A stretch of DNA of 64,000 nt, taken from Pseudopyrenochaeta lycopersici (taxonomy: Eukaryota; Ascomycota; Dothideomycetes; Pleosporales; Pseudopyrenochaetaceae). Shown here in pieces: positions 52,952 through 64,000 of this stretch (position 1 is its first letter; every line of letters starts with the position of its first letter). Under the pieces are notes generated by a model. The model saw only the letters and a program-made list of their open reading frames with translations. It had not been told where the DNA came from and did not search any database. Made by a program: the position numbers and the translations under genes. The stretch covers positions 248,001 through 312,000 of the forward strand of contig NHZP01000001.1 of NCBI GenBank assembly GCA_003313425.1, in the 5' to 3' direction.

Positions 52952-55900
52952 GCCCATCGACCAACCTTGAGGCCTACGTGGAACATGTCGTACCCACTAA
53001 CCAAGCATACCACGCCTCCTCTCCTTGGAACTGCATCCGCTCGGCTCCACAGTAACGTAATTCAGCACATGCTATTTCTCAGCCATTCGCTTAGACGCTC
53101 GGCCAGGAGCATTGATTAAGCTTGGGGCCTGTTGTTTAAGCTTACCCAGTGCCACGAGGTTCCGATTTACCCACGCTTACGGTATGACAGGCCCGAACGC
53201 AGTATTCGGTCTTGGGCAAAACACATCTGCACTGGGGTCTACCGCAATCTTCTCCCTTTCCCAAACCACTACTATGCCTTCATATCCGTAGCCATCCGTA
53301 AGAGTCACATCCTACACACTTACCGGAGGCTATGCCTTGTCGTCGTGTGCCGGGTTAGCGAGGTACCGAGGCAGCAGAGTTGCGTCCACCCGGCTTCCTC
53401 ATAGCCAGTTGTCTTCACAATCTGCAAATCATCCTTAGGAGCTGCCCAAGGTAGTAAGAGTACTGAGTTACTATCAGGAGCACTTTCTGCAAGGTGCCAT
53501 GAAGCCTGGCGTCTCAGCCTGCCTTGTGGAGATAAAGGCCCGAGTTGCGCTGTATTGGCGCGGTCACACTCAAGCCTGCCAAGCAGCAAACACGAACGTT
53601 CTTTTCGACGACTGGCCAAGTCTCCCATTCCCGCGATTATCAACGGCGGCGGCTTGTGGTAACCGGCATACGCAGTGCGAAGGGCCGCGTCAGTAGAGAT
53701 GACAAGCTCGCCTAATAGGTGCAGCTTGACCCCACATCTCGGCACTCTGGCATCATGGGATCCTTACAGAACGAACGGAAAAATGATTGCAAATAACTAC
53801 AAGGAATAATCTCCTGACTGATCCCTCACCAAAAACAGCCCAAAAGTCTTTTTTCGTCTACATTGACGCCAACCAAAGAGTTACGAGAATACGAGTGCCG
53901 TGCAGTCAGCCGACTCGCTTACTCCTGTAAGATTAGAGATAAGGTTGGAGCAAGTTAAGCATAATTTCGGACCCGCTGCTCACCCCCCGGAGTATGACCG
54001 CTGCAAGCCGACTCCAGAGTAGGGCCATTTCGCGAGTGTGGGAGCCTAAAAAAAGCCACCGCGCAGTCTAATCGTTGACGGCAATCAGCCCATACTGTCG
54101 CAATCTTTGCACATTGCAACGTGGTCATTTGTGATAACCGTCGTGCCTCCCGTACAGCGTATCCGGAATCAACCAGTCCTCCACATGTCTTAACACAAAC
54201 AAAGGGGAGCCGCTAGACCCGGAAACCACACGAGCACAACATGTGATTACGTTCACCAACTCTAGAGCTGCGCCATCGGATGGTCGTACCGTGGCTTTCG
54301 TGGAAGCGTGCCCGTGATTGAGGGGGTCAGCCGGCTCCAAGGGAAGGATTAAGGTAGGCCAAGCAATGGCGCTGTCCGATAGCGCCCGATCTTTTCCCAA
54401 AACCTTCACTCGACGACCTGCATTCAGGGCGAACCGAAGGGCTTGACCGTCGCAATCTAATTTTCCTGCCAGTCGCACTGAGGGATTATACGAAGCGGCA
54501 GGCCTGCTGTGCCAAAACCCGGGTTTGCGTTGCGTATCCGTATGTACCCATATTAATTATGGCCTTCGCTACCTCCCGCGCATCCCACATCGACCGCTAA
54601 ATAAGCCAGGCCTATGTAGCACTTTGATAGTACTGACCCTGCTGTGCAAGCGAATTTGCCTTCCAGAAGTTCTACAGTCGTTGCTTGTGGGAACACAAGT
54701 AATTGAGCGGCTCACCTCAGCGCCATTGATGCGCACATCAGCGTCACCGACTTCGGGCACTACCACTTACCTAAGACAAGTATACAGATTCATCAAAACT
54801 GCTGCGTTTGAAGCAAAGATCCGCAGAATGTTCCTTCATTTTATTGCCGATTTAATATAATGTCATTATTCCCGGTCCCATTACATGCATTGAATCCTGC
54901 ACTTGTTTGTCCTCAAGAGCAATAGGCCCCTCACCTCAGAAGTCTATGCATTCATACACCGTACATTGCAAGCGAAGCTTGGCGACTTGGCATAGAATGA
55001 CGAACAGTCAGGCTTACTGGACACAAGAATAGCAGACGCCTAAGGATCGACAACTTGTCCTACAGCATACAACCTATGGCATTACTTCGCGGAATTTGGC
55101 TACTCTGAATCTCCATTGTGTCTATCGGTTACATCCTGTGCATGGTAGGAATCATCCACGAACCAGAACTCGGCACCGTCGCGATTAGAAACCCCATCGA
55201 AGGATCTGTGGCTGGAATGTCACGTTTGGCCTAACGGACTCGGGTAAAAAAAATCTTGATTGCATTTGAAGTAACGACACGCTTTACTCCATGAAGCTAA
55301 TGCATTCCGAGGAGGCCTCATAATTGCGTGCCTAGGCGCACTGCAGAACCGAAAGAGAGCAAGGTTGACCCAAAAGTACAAAGCACATGCTGCAAGAACG
55401 TACCTGATTAACGCCCCAAAATCCTCCGGCCCCCGAGTGGCAAAATGTTGGGATGACAAGCGCAGACAGTCACCAATATTGGCAGGTACCCCCCATCGAT
55501 ATTGCGGCGCAGTTATCGCACCCTATTAGCCACGACTGTCTGTTACACACGCGTATTGGTGCGATGCCCTGGGGCTTTGCGTCGGCCCGGAAGATCTATA
55601 CATGGATTTGTGTACGACCTTCCCCTCCACGTTAAGTTTGCCCAGGCGGGTACCCGTTTCTTGGCCAAGGACGCACAGCGACCTCAATATGCTATTGCTC
55701 TGCTGGAAAAATAGGGTTTGAGAGTGGAGACGTTCGCTTTACGGCGGCTTGGGATGGGCGGTATGGATTGGCGACTAGAAAAGGTAAATTAAGTCTTGAT
55801 GCAAATTTTCACGAAGACGGTTTTTCTTGGCTTGGGACTGGTGATGGGGATGACGCATCGTTCTGGCGGCTTGCCAGGCTGCAAGAGTATGAATTTTTGA

Positions 55901-57390
55901 TTCTTCTCTCCCTTTGCTTCTTTTTCCCCTCTCTCAAATCAATACTCGTGTGTCAAGCACAACGTTTATGCGCATCTCACATGTGTCTGGGCATCCGTCT
56001 ACGTGACTATGTGATCAAAATATTGATTGACGCGAACACAGAATTGAGTCATTCTGCGCGCAATCCAATGGACTGACGTAAACGGTTTCTTCCTTTACCA
56101 AGAGGATTCTGCTAGATTCAAAGTATTGGAGGTTGGAAGGTGTACTATCACTACTGGATGGTCGATTCAAACCATCAATACAAATAGCTTATATAGAGTA
56201 GGCCTCGTCTTCCTCTTTCTTGCAATCACTGGCACCATGCTCTGGCACCAGATTAGAGGGAATCGTTATGCCTAGTACCAGACCTCTGAGTTGTTTGTTT
56301 CAATCTTCGTAATTCAATACACAGTCCACAGCTCCATCTTTCTTACGCATAAACAAATGCCGACTATCCAAGAAGCCTATATGGTTCTTAGAGCTACCCA
56401 CCATCCCATTGTGGAGACTCTTATCGATTCAAAACAAGAACCCAACGACTGGTGAACTAGTGAAACATCTCTCTCCCCCCACCCTTCCATCAAACCGACC
56501 ACTTAAGGAGCTATTCCTCACCAGACCGCTCCTCTCAAAGCATCACTGACAAAACCCCGCATGAAAATACCCCTCAAACCGATTATCTAGGAATATACCT
56601 CATCCCCACAAGCACAGCCTCCCCCTTCGCATAAACACTTACAAATCTCCACAGCCCTTCCCATATGTCCGAATACCCTACCAGAATCCTCCACACATGC
56701 TCCACCGCCCGGACAAACACGCAATGCCCAACAAGCCCCGCGCTACCGTTTCAACGAGCGCAGCGTGAGGAGCTCCGCTGCTGCGGAAAACAGCCCCTCA
56801 GCCGGGTTCAACGGCTTGTTGCTCTCGGTCCGATGCGTGTACCCGCCAGATTGCGGGCGCAGTGCTGGGCCGAGATTCTGCGCGCGGACTAAAAGTCGTG
56901 TTCGTTCTGCGGGTGCGGTTGCGCTTGAGGGTGCTGGGAGGATGGGCGGATGGGTAGGTTGGGCCGGGGGGGGGGGGTAAGTGGTAGGTGTGGAAGTGGC
57001 GGGGAGTGAGAGTGTGTTGATTTGGATGTTATTTCAAAGGCTTGGAGGATGATGCTGTGTTTTTGTATTGGAGGATTGATAAACTACATTCGTGGATCAT
57101 GCTTGTTGTACTTTGGTAAGTTATGTCGCCAAATACATAGTGAAAGAGTCTGCTTATTGGTATTTACCTAATTGCTGATACAGAGACAGGCTGCATAGAT
57201 GTTGTCATACAAAGCGAGTGTGGATACTTTTTGCTTCAGAGCAAGCTCTGAATGGGAGCGTAGATGCGTATAGTCTTTGCAATCCAGAACCCAATGTAGG
57301 TTATTTCAGGAACTATGTGATGTGATTATTCCAATTGTGAATAACGGCGATGCTAGACTCAAGTCTTCCACTCTTTCGTACGTCTGGGTG

Positions 57391-58882
57391 CTAAGACGGA
57401 TACGTAGCAATCCAGGGCTGATAATCGTCCCTCTGGAAAATCTTCTCAAGCTGCCTCCTCCTCACGCCGACATTCCCACCGTCAAACAGCGGCAGACAAG
57501 ACGCATCCTCAAGGAGCTTTGAAAACGGCATATCCGTTGCGTACGACTTCCTGTATGGGTTGTATCAGCATCTTAACCTGTCACCAACTGTATTCCCTCG
57601 AACTCTGCTGCGCTCCGTTTGGAAAGGGGGGAGGAGAAACTCACATTCCAACAACATCCATACACTCCAATACCGCCCGGGGCGCTGCATCGCCGCAGAA
57701 GATCTTAGCTTCAAGGGTGAGCTCGAGTCTCTGCTCCCAGCTAATACTTTCGTCTGTGGATTCCATAACGCTCATAGCCTTCCAGGTCAGCGCCCTCGCA
57801 GCCTCAATCTGGGCTTTCACGCTAATCAGCCGGTCCGCTACAGACTGGTGCTGGATAATCGGCACAGCGCCACCACGATCGTCGCTCTTACAGAACGCCA
57901 GCGCAGCTTCAAAGGCGTGCCGCATCACGCCAACGCACATTGCGCCTACGATGGCGGCGCTGGTGCCGAAGGTCTTTTCGACAACTTGGGCGCCCTGCCC
58001 GGGCGCGGCGAGGAGGTTGATGGCCGGGACGCGGAGGTTGGTGAAGCGGGAGTGTGGTCCGTTGGCGGATTTGTGGCCGGCGAGTTCGGGGTCAGAGAGT
58101 ACTTGGTAGGCGGCGGGGTCGTTGTTAGCGATGTCTTCGCGGGTGACGATGAGTATCAAGATACTTGATGCTGGGTCGGAAGAGGGGTCTTGGGGTGTAT
58201 TGGGTTTGGACTCGCGAGCGACAACGCATTGTAGTTCTGCGCCACGGTCATCCCAGCCGCCGGAGTTGGTCGTCCAGAGCTATGAATGGTAAGTGTAATT
58301 GAGCTTGATTGTAGATGCAGCGAAGTAAACACGCATGGGAGATGAAAGGAAAAGACAAAGGCCACGAGAAGAACAACTCACCTTCTCCCCATCAATAACC
58401 CACTCATCCCCATCCTTCCACGCCGTAGTCCCCAGCCCCTTCCCCCCCTTGACAAGCCAATTCGCGGTACCACCAGGCTCACTATGAACCAGACTCGCCA
58501 ATCGCGCGCCATCCTGCGCCAAAAACGGGTTCAAAAACTTCTCGTGCTGCTCAGGACTTCCTGCTAGAATAAGAGGCGTGAGGCCCAGTCCCGTTCCCAG
58601 AATGCTCAACGCAGTGCTTGGCTCCACGGCGTGGAACTCTTCGACTACGATGGCGGCGTCGACGAGGCCGTTGGATAGGCCGCCGAGGGGAACGGGGATT
58701 TGGGCTTTGATCAGGCCAGCGGAGGCGGCTTGTTGGTAGATGGGGAGGATGGATTGGAAGCGCTGTGTTTGAGTGGGGAGATTTGAGTAGAGATTGGGAG
58801 CTGTTGAAAGGACATTTTGAGCGAATGCTCGGGCGTTGTTGCGGAGCGCTTTTTGCTCTGGTGTGAGGCTGAAGTCCACCAT
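57391..58882 (-). CDS. acyl-CoA dehydrogenase family protein
   Basis: Three exons (58382-58882, 57645-58279, 57391-57550) give 431 residues. Introns are 102 and 94 nt, both longer than the local norm. The enzyme class uses FAD to oxidise an acyl-CoA or related substrate at the alpha-beta bond. The N-terminal helical domain shows FSLTPEQKALRNNARAFAQN and KAQIPVPLGGLSNGLVDAAI. The middle beta domain shows LASLVHSEPGGTANWLVKGG, WKDGDEWVIDGEK and the join LWTTNSGGWDD. The C-terminal domain shows FGTSAAIVGAMCVGVMRHAF, IIQHQSVADRLISVKAQIEA and ends ATDMPFSKLLEDASCLPLFD then GGNVGVRRRQLE. The last exon was needed to complete the C-terminal domain and closes at TAG 57391. Subtype and compartment are unclear; I see no convincing mitochondrial leader, and the end is not a canonical SKL. 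Confidence 0.88.
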
Positions 58883-59225
58883 GATGCTTGTTTGATGTAT
58901 CTCAAGGCTTTATGATATAGGTTTGAAGCAAAGAACGTGAACTTTTGAACAGATAACCAACTTATATGGAGGTTGATTTAGGCGGTTATTAATCAGCTGC
59001 CCAGTATCAGCATTCCTGATAAATACATGTCGTCAGCAAAGGCTGTCCAATAGCTGCAAGCAGTGTATGTACTTGGGACTAGGCATGTATGGCGTTGTCC
59101 TCGTTCAGTCAAGTGCGGGGATCATGAGGATCATAAACATGGGTATCTCACTGCAAACTCCTCAGCCTCAGCACAAGACGGAAATGTTCCGCCTTGTCTG
59201 TCCAAGTCAACCAACAGTTTGTACA
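58883..59225. other. intergenic, no gene seen
   Basis: Promoter of the acyl-CoA dehydrogenase gene and 3' region of SPC34. Confidence 0.5.
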
Positions 59226-60109
59226 TCACCGTAGGCCTGAAATATCTCTCGACATGGAGTGCACCCGGTCCTCAAGCTCCCTCTTCTTTCGCTCCAAGTG
59301 CCGCATCTCCTCCTCCTCTCGCCGCAGATCGTCCTCAGTCAAGGGGACAGTTTGCTGCGGCTCCTCTTCCGCTTCGTCAGGGTCATCATCGACGAAATCT
59401 CGTGAGCGGTTGAGGCGGTTGAGCTGAGTCTGCTGTTCGGCAAGGCGGCCTTCGTAGTAGTCTATCGAGGCTGCGACTTGGACATGTCGCTGGCGCATTG
59501 CAGCGATTTTCTCGTGCGCACCCGGTATTGGACTGGGATGGTCAGCCTGTGATTGATCAGACGAGGTTGAAATAACACACTATACTCCCAGCAGCTTCTC
59601 TGCGCCTTCCAGTAGTGACTCCACATCTACTTCGTTCCTGTTGTTTCCGTCGTAGGTCCTGTAGCCCAAGCCTGAGCCTGCCCCTCCTCCACCCCCGCGG
59701 CGAATCTTCTCGACCAATTCGTTCCCCAGCACAGCTGCTACTGCCGTGTTGCGTCGCGGTGCTCGTACGGCGTTTGCGCCTCCGCCTGAAATGTTGGAGC
59801 CGCCGCCATTGGGGTTGAAGATGGTGTTGCGCCTATTCGTAGATGCCGAGGGGTCTGCATGCTTGGGGGGCGCTGGAGGGGGCGGGACAGAGAATAGAGC
59901 GCGTTCATGGACTTCGGTGTCTCGAATCAAGCTTGTAATATCATGGTTCTGCAGCAGCGCGTTGGTGAATATCTTGGGCGGGGCGAAGCTGGTGCATGGT
60001 TAGACGCGGCCACAGGACACAAGCAGTAGACATACGGCAGCTCTGCAATTGACGCGGCGCAGAGCGATATTTGCTCCAAATGAGCATCGAGAAGCGTCAT
60101 GACGGACAT
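59226..60109 (-). CDS. SPC34: DASH complex subunit Spc34
   Basis: Three exons (60036-60109, 59581-59988, 59226-59532) with 47- and 48-nt introns give 262 residues. Spc34 is one of ten DASH/Dam1 subunits that ring spindle microtubules at kinetochores. The N-terminal block is the family signature: TLLDAHLEQISLCAASIAEL, PFAPPKIFTNALLQNHDITS, LIRDTEVHERALFSV. A Pro/Gly-rich linker with RRNT sites follows, then VDVESLLEGAEKLLGVYPIP and a C-terminal coiled coil ending RELEDRVHSMSRDISGL. For intron 2 I chose donor 59580 / acceptor 59533 because it gives LLGVYPIPGAHEKI; another join of 39 nt is possible but too short. The start may be either of two close ATGs (60109 or 60100). Divergent from RPN3. 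Confidence 0.86.
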
Positions 60110-60338
60110 GAATCGGGAGCAAATGCAATGCGCGGCGTTGGGTTGACGCGTGGGGTAAACAAACGACACAAACGTCTCGGGGCTCGCAATACTATTCTCC
60201 GACGCCCGCGTCAGTGGAGCACCTGGAGCTTCCGCCTCACCACGGCAGCAACACCAAGCGCCATCTCCCGCACTACCCCTTCCTCTATTCCACCTGCACC
60301 TTCCCTTTCTCCCCAGATACCCTGCAAGAGCGACCATC
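60110..60338. promoter_or_regulatory. shared divergent promoter SPC34 / RPN3
   Basis: 229 bp separate the two start codons. The RPN3-proximal part is a pyrimidine-rich tract (CCTTCCTCTATTCC), usual upstream of strongly expressed fungal genes. I found no yeast-type PACE element (GGTGGCAAA). Confidence 0.6.
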
Positions 60339-61977
60339 ATGGCTGAGGGCATGGAAGGCGTCGTGGCCGAGGGCGAGCAGCCCCAGACGGAGAATGTCGA
60401 GCAGAAGGCCATTGCCGGTATGCCTCCCACCATCGCCACAGAATGGCGTCCTGCAAACACCTGTGCCGGCGCGCTGACCCCACCACTGCAGATATCCGCG
60501 GCAACTTTGTCCTCCTCGAACGAGCCGTGGCCCAGTTCGACAGCCGCTTCACCCTGCGCGCCCTCCGCTCCATATCGTCGCTCCGCAAGAGGCTCACCGA
60601 CCGCGTGCTGTGCTCCGTCATCATCCTGACCTACTCGCCCAACAACGCCACGGCCCGCACATTCATCGAGTACATTGGCATGGACGGCGAGGCAATACAG
60701 AGCGTCGTCTCCCAGTACAAGGAGGAGGTGCAACTCAACAAGAACAACACCAAGGAGCCGCTGCCCGAGGTCGACGTCTACATAGCCATTCTGATACAGG
60801 TATGTTTGCCAGCACGCACATGGGCTGCCGTGGCTGACCAGCACAGGTCTATCTCTACGACACAAACGAGTACGACGAGGGCGCCGAGTTCTCAGAGAAG
60901 CTGGTGGACAAGATCCGCGAGCTGAACAGGCGGACGCTGGACTCGTTGGCAGCAAAAGCCTACTTCTACTTCTCGCTCTTCACCGAGGAGATGGACCCCA
61001 AGCCCCCGTCCAAGCAGTCGCCCGTCATCAGCATTCGCGGGAAGCTGCTTGCTGCCCTGCGAAGTGCAGTGCTCAGGAAAGACCCAGATACCCAGGCATC
61101 CGTCACCACGTTACTCCTCCGCAACTACATCTCCACCGCCGACATCACCCAGGCCGATCTTCTTGTTGCACAGACCCAATTCCCTCCAAACGCCCCCAAC
61201 AACCAGGTTGCAAGGTATCTGTTCTACCTTGGCCGCATACGGGCTATCCAGCTCTCCTACACCGAAGCACACGAGCACCTCGTCAGCGCTACCCGCAAAT
61301 CACCCTCAGCGCACGTCGCGACCGGCTTCTACCAGGCGTCTATGAAGCTGCTGATCGTCGTGGAGCTGCTCATGGGCGACATTCCCGAGCGCGACGTCTT
61401 CAGCCAGCCCCGCTTGGAGCGCGCTCTCGAGCCATACTTCCGCCTGGTGCAGGCCGTCCGCGTTGGCGATCTGCAGGGTTTCCTCAAGGTTGTCCAAATG
61501 TCCTCTTCCGTCTTCCACCGCGACGGCACCTACACGCTTATCCTCCGGCTGCGACAAAACGTAATCAAGACTGGCATCCGTATGCTGTCGCTTTCCTACT
61601 CACGCATCTCCCTCCGCGATATCTGCATCCGCCTCGGTCTGGAGAGCGAGGAGTCGGCCGAATACATTGTCGCCAAGGCTATCCGCGATGGCGTTATTGA
61701 GGCTTCCATTGATCACGAGAAGGGGTTCATGCAAACAAAAGTGGCTGGAGACATCTACGCGACCCGCGAACCTGGTGAGGTCTTCCACGAGCGTATCCGT
61801 GCATGCTTGACTCTGCACGACGAGTGCGTCAGGGCCATGCGCTACCCCATGAACCAGCATCGTTTAGAGTTGAAGAACGCGCAAGAGGCAAGGGAAAGGG
61901 AGCGAGAGCTGGCAAAGGAGATTCAGGAGGGTGATATTGATGATGACGATGCGGGTGGCGACTTTGATGGCCTATAG
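60339..61977 (+). CDS. RPN3: 26S proteasome regulatory subunit Rpn3
   Basis: Three exons (60339-60417, 60492-60799, 60847-61977) with 74- and 47-nt introns give 505 residues, close to yeast Rpn3 (523). Rpn3 (PSMD3) is a PCI-domain scaffold of the 19S lid. Motifs: DIRGNFVLLERAVAQFDSRF, ITLRALRSISSLRKRL-like TLRALRSISSLRKRLTD, VYLYDTNEYDEGAEFSEKLV, then AAKAYFYFSLFTEE, LLRNYISTADITQADLLVAQ, ARYLFYLGRIRAIQLSYTEA, the PCI core GDLQGFLKVVQMSSSVFHRD, YSRISLRDICIRLGLESEES and VAKAIRDGVIEASIDHEKGF. It ends in an acidic DDDDAGGDFDGL. The acidic start MAEGMEGVVAEGEQ uses the first ATG. Essential and cytosolic/nuclear. Confidence 0.95.
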
Positions 61978-62344
61978 AGGTGGTAGTCCCTTCAGCATGT
62001 AAAACAGCCGCTGTAATAGCGAGCATTGATAGACAAGCCGGGAGTGATTGAGGAGAATACATCTTAATGATGCATGACTTGGAAGACTCAGACTTGATCG
62101 CAATGTTAATCGTGACTTCTCATTCAAATGATAGAACCGCTGCTAGATTGACGCAGCAAGATCCCCGCACACATACCCAAGCTTCACGATCGCTCTAACC
62201 ACTTCAAGCAAATATCCGTGAATTAGCCTCCGCAGCTCATAACCCCCCCCCCCGCATCCCAGCTCCAACTCCACCTCACAACAAACACCCCCACATCCCG
62301 CCTTCCTCGCTTTGGGCGCACAATCATGCTTCATTGTCTTCGCC
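61978..62344. other. intergenic, no gene seen
   Basis: 3' region of RPN3 and promoter of the ankyrin gene. A C run lies near 62245. Confidence 0.5.
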
Positions 62345-63381
62345 ATGTAGGTCCCTTTCCTCTCTGCAAAGTACAAGCCTCCCACCGCCCATTGGCCGCA
62401 TACTGATGGCACCACAACAGGATTGACGTACCGCGGCGTCTGCGCCGCGCCATTCTCCTCAACGACCTCCCGCTTGTCAAACGCATTATCCGCAATAACC
62501 CAACATACTTGAAGAATCCGGATTGGGAAGACAAGAGCAATACATCGCTGCATTTGGCGGGCAAGTTTGGCTTTGTTGCCATTGCTGAGTTCCTCATCGA
62601 GCAGGGGCATGAAGATGGCATGATTAGTAGGAATGGCGACTTTGAGACGCCTTTGATGTTGGCGGCTATGGCGGGGAAGGAGGAGGTGGGTGTTATGCTG
62701 GCGAAGAGGTTTCCAGAGTGTATTACCTGGAAGAACAAAGCTGGACTTGACGCTGTATGTCTCCCTTGCTAGCTCCAGTGTATTTGCTGACGCTGATATT
62801 ACCAGCTCATGCTTTCCAGCGCCTCAGGCTCCGGTACTTTACACCTAATTCCAACCCTCATCCTGCACTCCCCGCCACACCTCCCCTCTACACTCCTCGC
62901 CTCCGACGCCTCCGGCAACACAGCACTGCACCACGCATCCGCAGCCGGCGAGCTCAAAGCCCTTCGCATGCTCCTACAATACGGCGCAAACCCGCTCGCT
63001 AGCAACGCGTTCAGCTGGAATCCTGTACATTACTCAGCAACCTCAGCCGCAGAGGCGTATTTCAAGACGCTCATCATCGAATTCGAGAAGAAGAAAGCTG
63101 AGGGCAAGAGGGCAGTAGCAGAACGCGAGAGGCAGCGAACTGCTGGCGTAAGACTAGTCACGGACCAAGAGAGCACAGGTACTGTTGGACCCGCCATCCC
63201 GCGTGTCAGCGGCGACAGACAGCGCGCCAGAGACGATGCCGCGATTGCAGGCCTCCCAGCACCGGGCATGGATTGGAGTCCTGTCGAGAAGAGGAGAGCT
63301 ATGACGCCTACGGAGGGGAGGGGATGGACTTTTACACCTGAGGGTATGCGACCGAGAGCTGAAACGGGGGAGTCGATTTAA
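62345..63381 (+). CDS. ankyrin-repeat protein (possibly TORC2 subunit Avo2-like)
   Basis: My model gives 303 residues from exons 62345-62346, 62421-62754 and 62806-63381. The start codon is split: AT, a 74-nt intron with GTAGGT donor and CAACAG acceptor, then G, giving MIDVPRRLRRAILLNDLPLV. I propose this because the ankyrin frame is open back to the acceptor and has a stop just upstream, and no other upstream ATG fits the phase. Ankyrin units: KSNTSLHLAGKFGFVAIAEF, GDFETPLMLAAMAGKEEV, AGLDALMLSSASGSG and GNTALHHASAAGELKALRML. The order RLRRAI...LVKRII then ankyrins then YFKTLIIEFEKKKAEGKR matches a filamentous-fungal protein annotated as TORC2 subunit Avo2; that assignment is from memory. 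The C-terminus is disordered with SPVEKRR. Confidence 0.7.
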
Positions 63382-64000
63382 GCACACTTTTGGATTCTAA
63401 CGGCGTTGGGTTTGTACGGCGTGTTGCTGTTGAGGCTTAGGTACAAGGTGTTTTGGAGCAAGGCAGATGGAGGGATGTTGGCTAGGAATGTACTCTTACA
63501 TGTCTTCTATTATCACAATGCAGAATTGTTTTAAGCATCGCTTCGAATTTGTTGATCTCATGCTGTTTAGGCAGAAGTCGAATTTACACTTCCTAGTCTG
63601 CGTACAGATACAGGACGGGCAAAAATTTCAAAGCAATTCGTTCGTCTTGGGCGGACTTCGAATGTACAGCCCAGTCTAACATCTGTGACAGCGAACTCTC
63701 TGGGCACAGCGCAGTGAGACGTAAACCAACAGTGCAATATCGACAACTACTGCAAACATCCGAGTTTCGATATACTATCTATAGGAAAAGAGAAAATCAA
63801 ACATCCCCTTCCAACTCATTCTGGCGCTTAAGCCTATTTGTACAGCTAACACGAAAATTCTTCAGATTCACTGTCCTTTTTCGTTCTACGTGAATTGCTG
63901 AGGTGTCGTTCTGGCGTGTGGTGTATGTGGCAAGTGCGGGTGAGGCCAGATTTGGGGATCGATTTGTGTAAGGTGCTGGGTTGGGGAATGTGCTTCGTGG
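63382..64000. other. intergenic, no gene seen
   Basis: 3' region of the ankyrin gene to the window edge. Nothing supported. Confidence 0.5.

Larger units (their letters stand above)
51260..57390. other. 6.1-kb stretch without a recognisable gene
   Basis: Frames of 60-195 codons occur on all strands, but none has domain motifs, clear splice structure or consistent composition. The part nearest 51.3-52.5 kb is GC-rich and probably promoter plus long 5' UTR of the WOPR gene. It contains a 7-bp repeat (51851-51878), a CA repeat (52929-52951) and a G run near 56970. It may hold a non-coding RNA or a lineage-specific gene I cannot recognise. Confidence 0.45.

Noticed and set aside
52538..53119. 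193-codon plus-strand frame in the gene-poor region
   Set aside because: Contains the CA repeat (Thr-His run), no motif, composition like its surroundings.
54125..54478. 117-codon minus-strand frame
   Set aside because: No family resemblance and no support from splice signals; could be a lineage-specific gene but I cannot show it.
56150..56190. Possible tRNA-like GGTCGATTCAAACC loop
   Set aside because: No acceptor stem or D/anticodon arms can be paired around it.
59927..60955. 342-codon minus-strand frame
   Set aside because: Antisense of RPN3 apart from the real first exon of SPC34.

Overview
The window is from a filamentous ascomycete (Pezizomycotina), most likely a Dothideomycete close to Pleosporales. 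The evidence is short introns (about 45-100 nt) with GT/AG ends and CTAAC/CTGAC branch points, HET and NLR genes, a WOPR regulator, DUF6594 and SigF-like NTF2 proteins, and TA-rich decayed repeats that look like RIP. Genus is inferred from gene content only. All splice models were built by eye and checked for reading-frame closure; none was tested against transcripts.

Left third (1-18.2 kb), mostly housekeeping genes on the minus strand: kinetochore protein Mis14, a small four-exon conserved protein, a Ras GTPase-activating protein, a DUF6594 membrane protein, a SigF-like NTF2 protein, a bli-3-like flavin split-barrel protein and the mRNP protein Bfr1. Bfr1 shares a 231-bp divergent promoter with uroporphyrinogen-III synthase on the plus strand.

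First accessory island (18.8-25.1 kb): a broken HET-domain gene is interrupted by a 4.05-kb segment bounded by 231-bp inverted repeats. The only gene inside that segment is a complete HET/NB-ARC/TPR NLR-type receptor.

Middle (25.5-36.5 kb): a conserved nuclear-type protein, a BTB/POZ protein, a Sas2-like MYST acetyltransferase, a probable GPI-anchored secreted protein, CutC and a calcineurin-like phosphoesterase.

Second accessory island (36.5-43.3 kb): TA-rich decayed DNA and a possible solo LTR, followed by a 6.08-kb segment with a different set of inverted terminal repeats built from 17-bp units. Its only gene is again an NLR of the same HET/NB-ARC/TPR design, with 16 nearly identical 42-residue repeats.

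Right third (43.4-64 kb): a kinase-fold protein, a glyoxalase-fold protein, an M20 peptidase, a Dal5-like transporter and a Gti1/Pac2 (WOPR) regulator followed by about 6 kb without a gene. Then come an acyl-CoA dehydrogenase, DASH subunit Spc34 divergent from proteasome subunit Rpn3, and an ankyrin protein.

The main result is that both NLR genes sit alone between inverted repeats of two unrelated types, with no transposase visible, and one of them lies inside another HET gene. This suggests self/non-self recognition genes carried as cargo of non-autonomous DNA elements.
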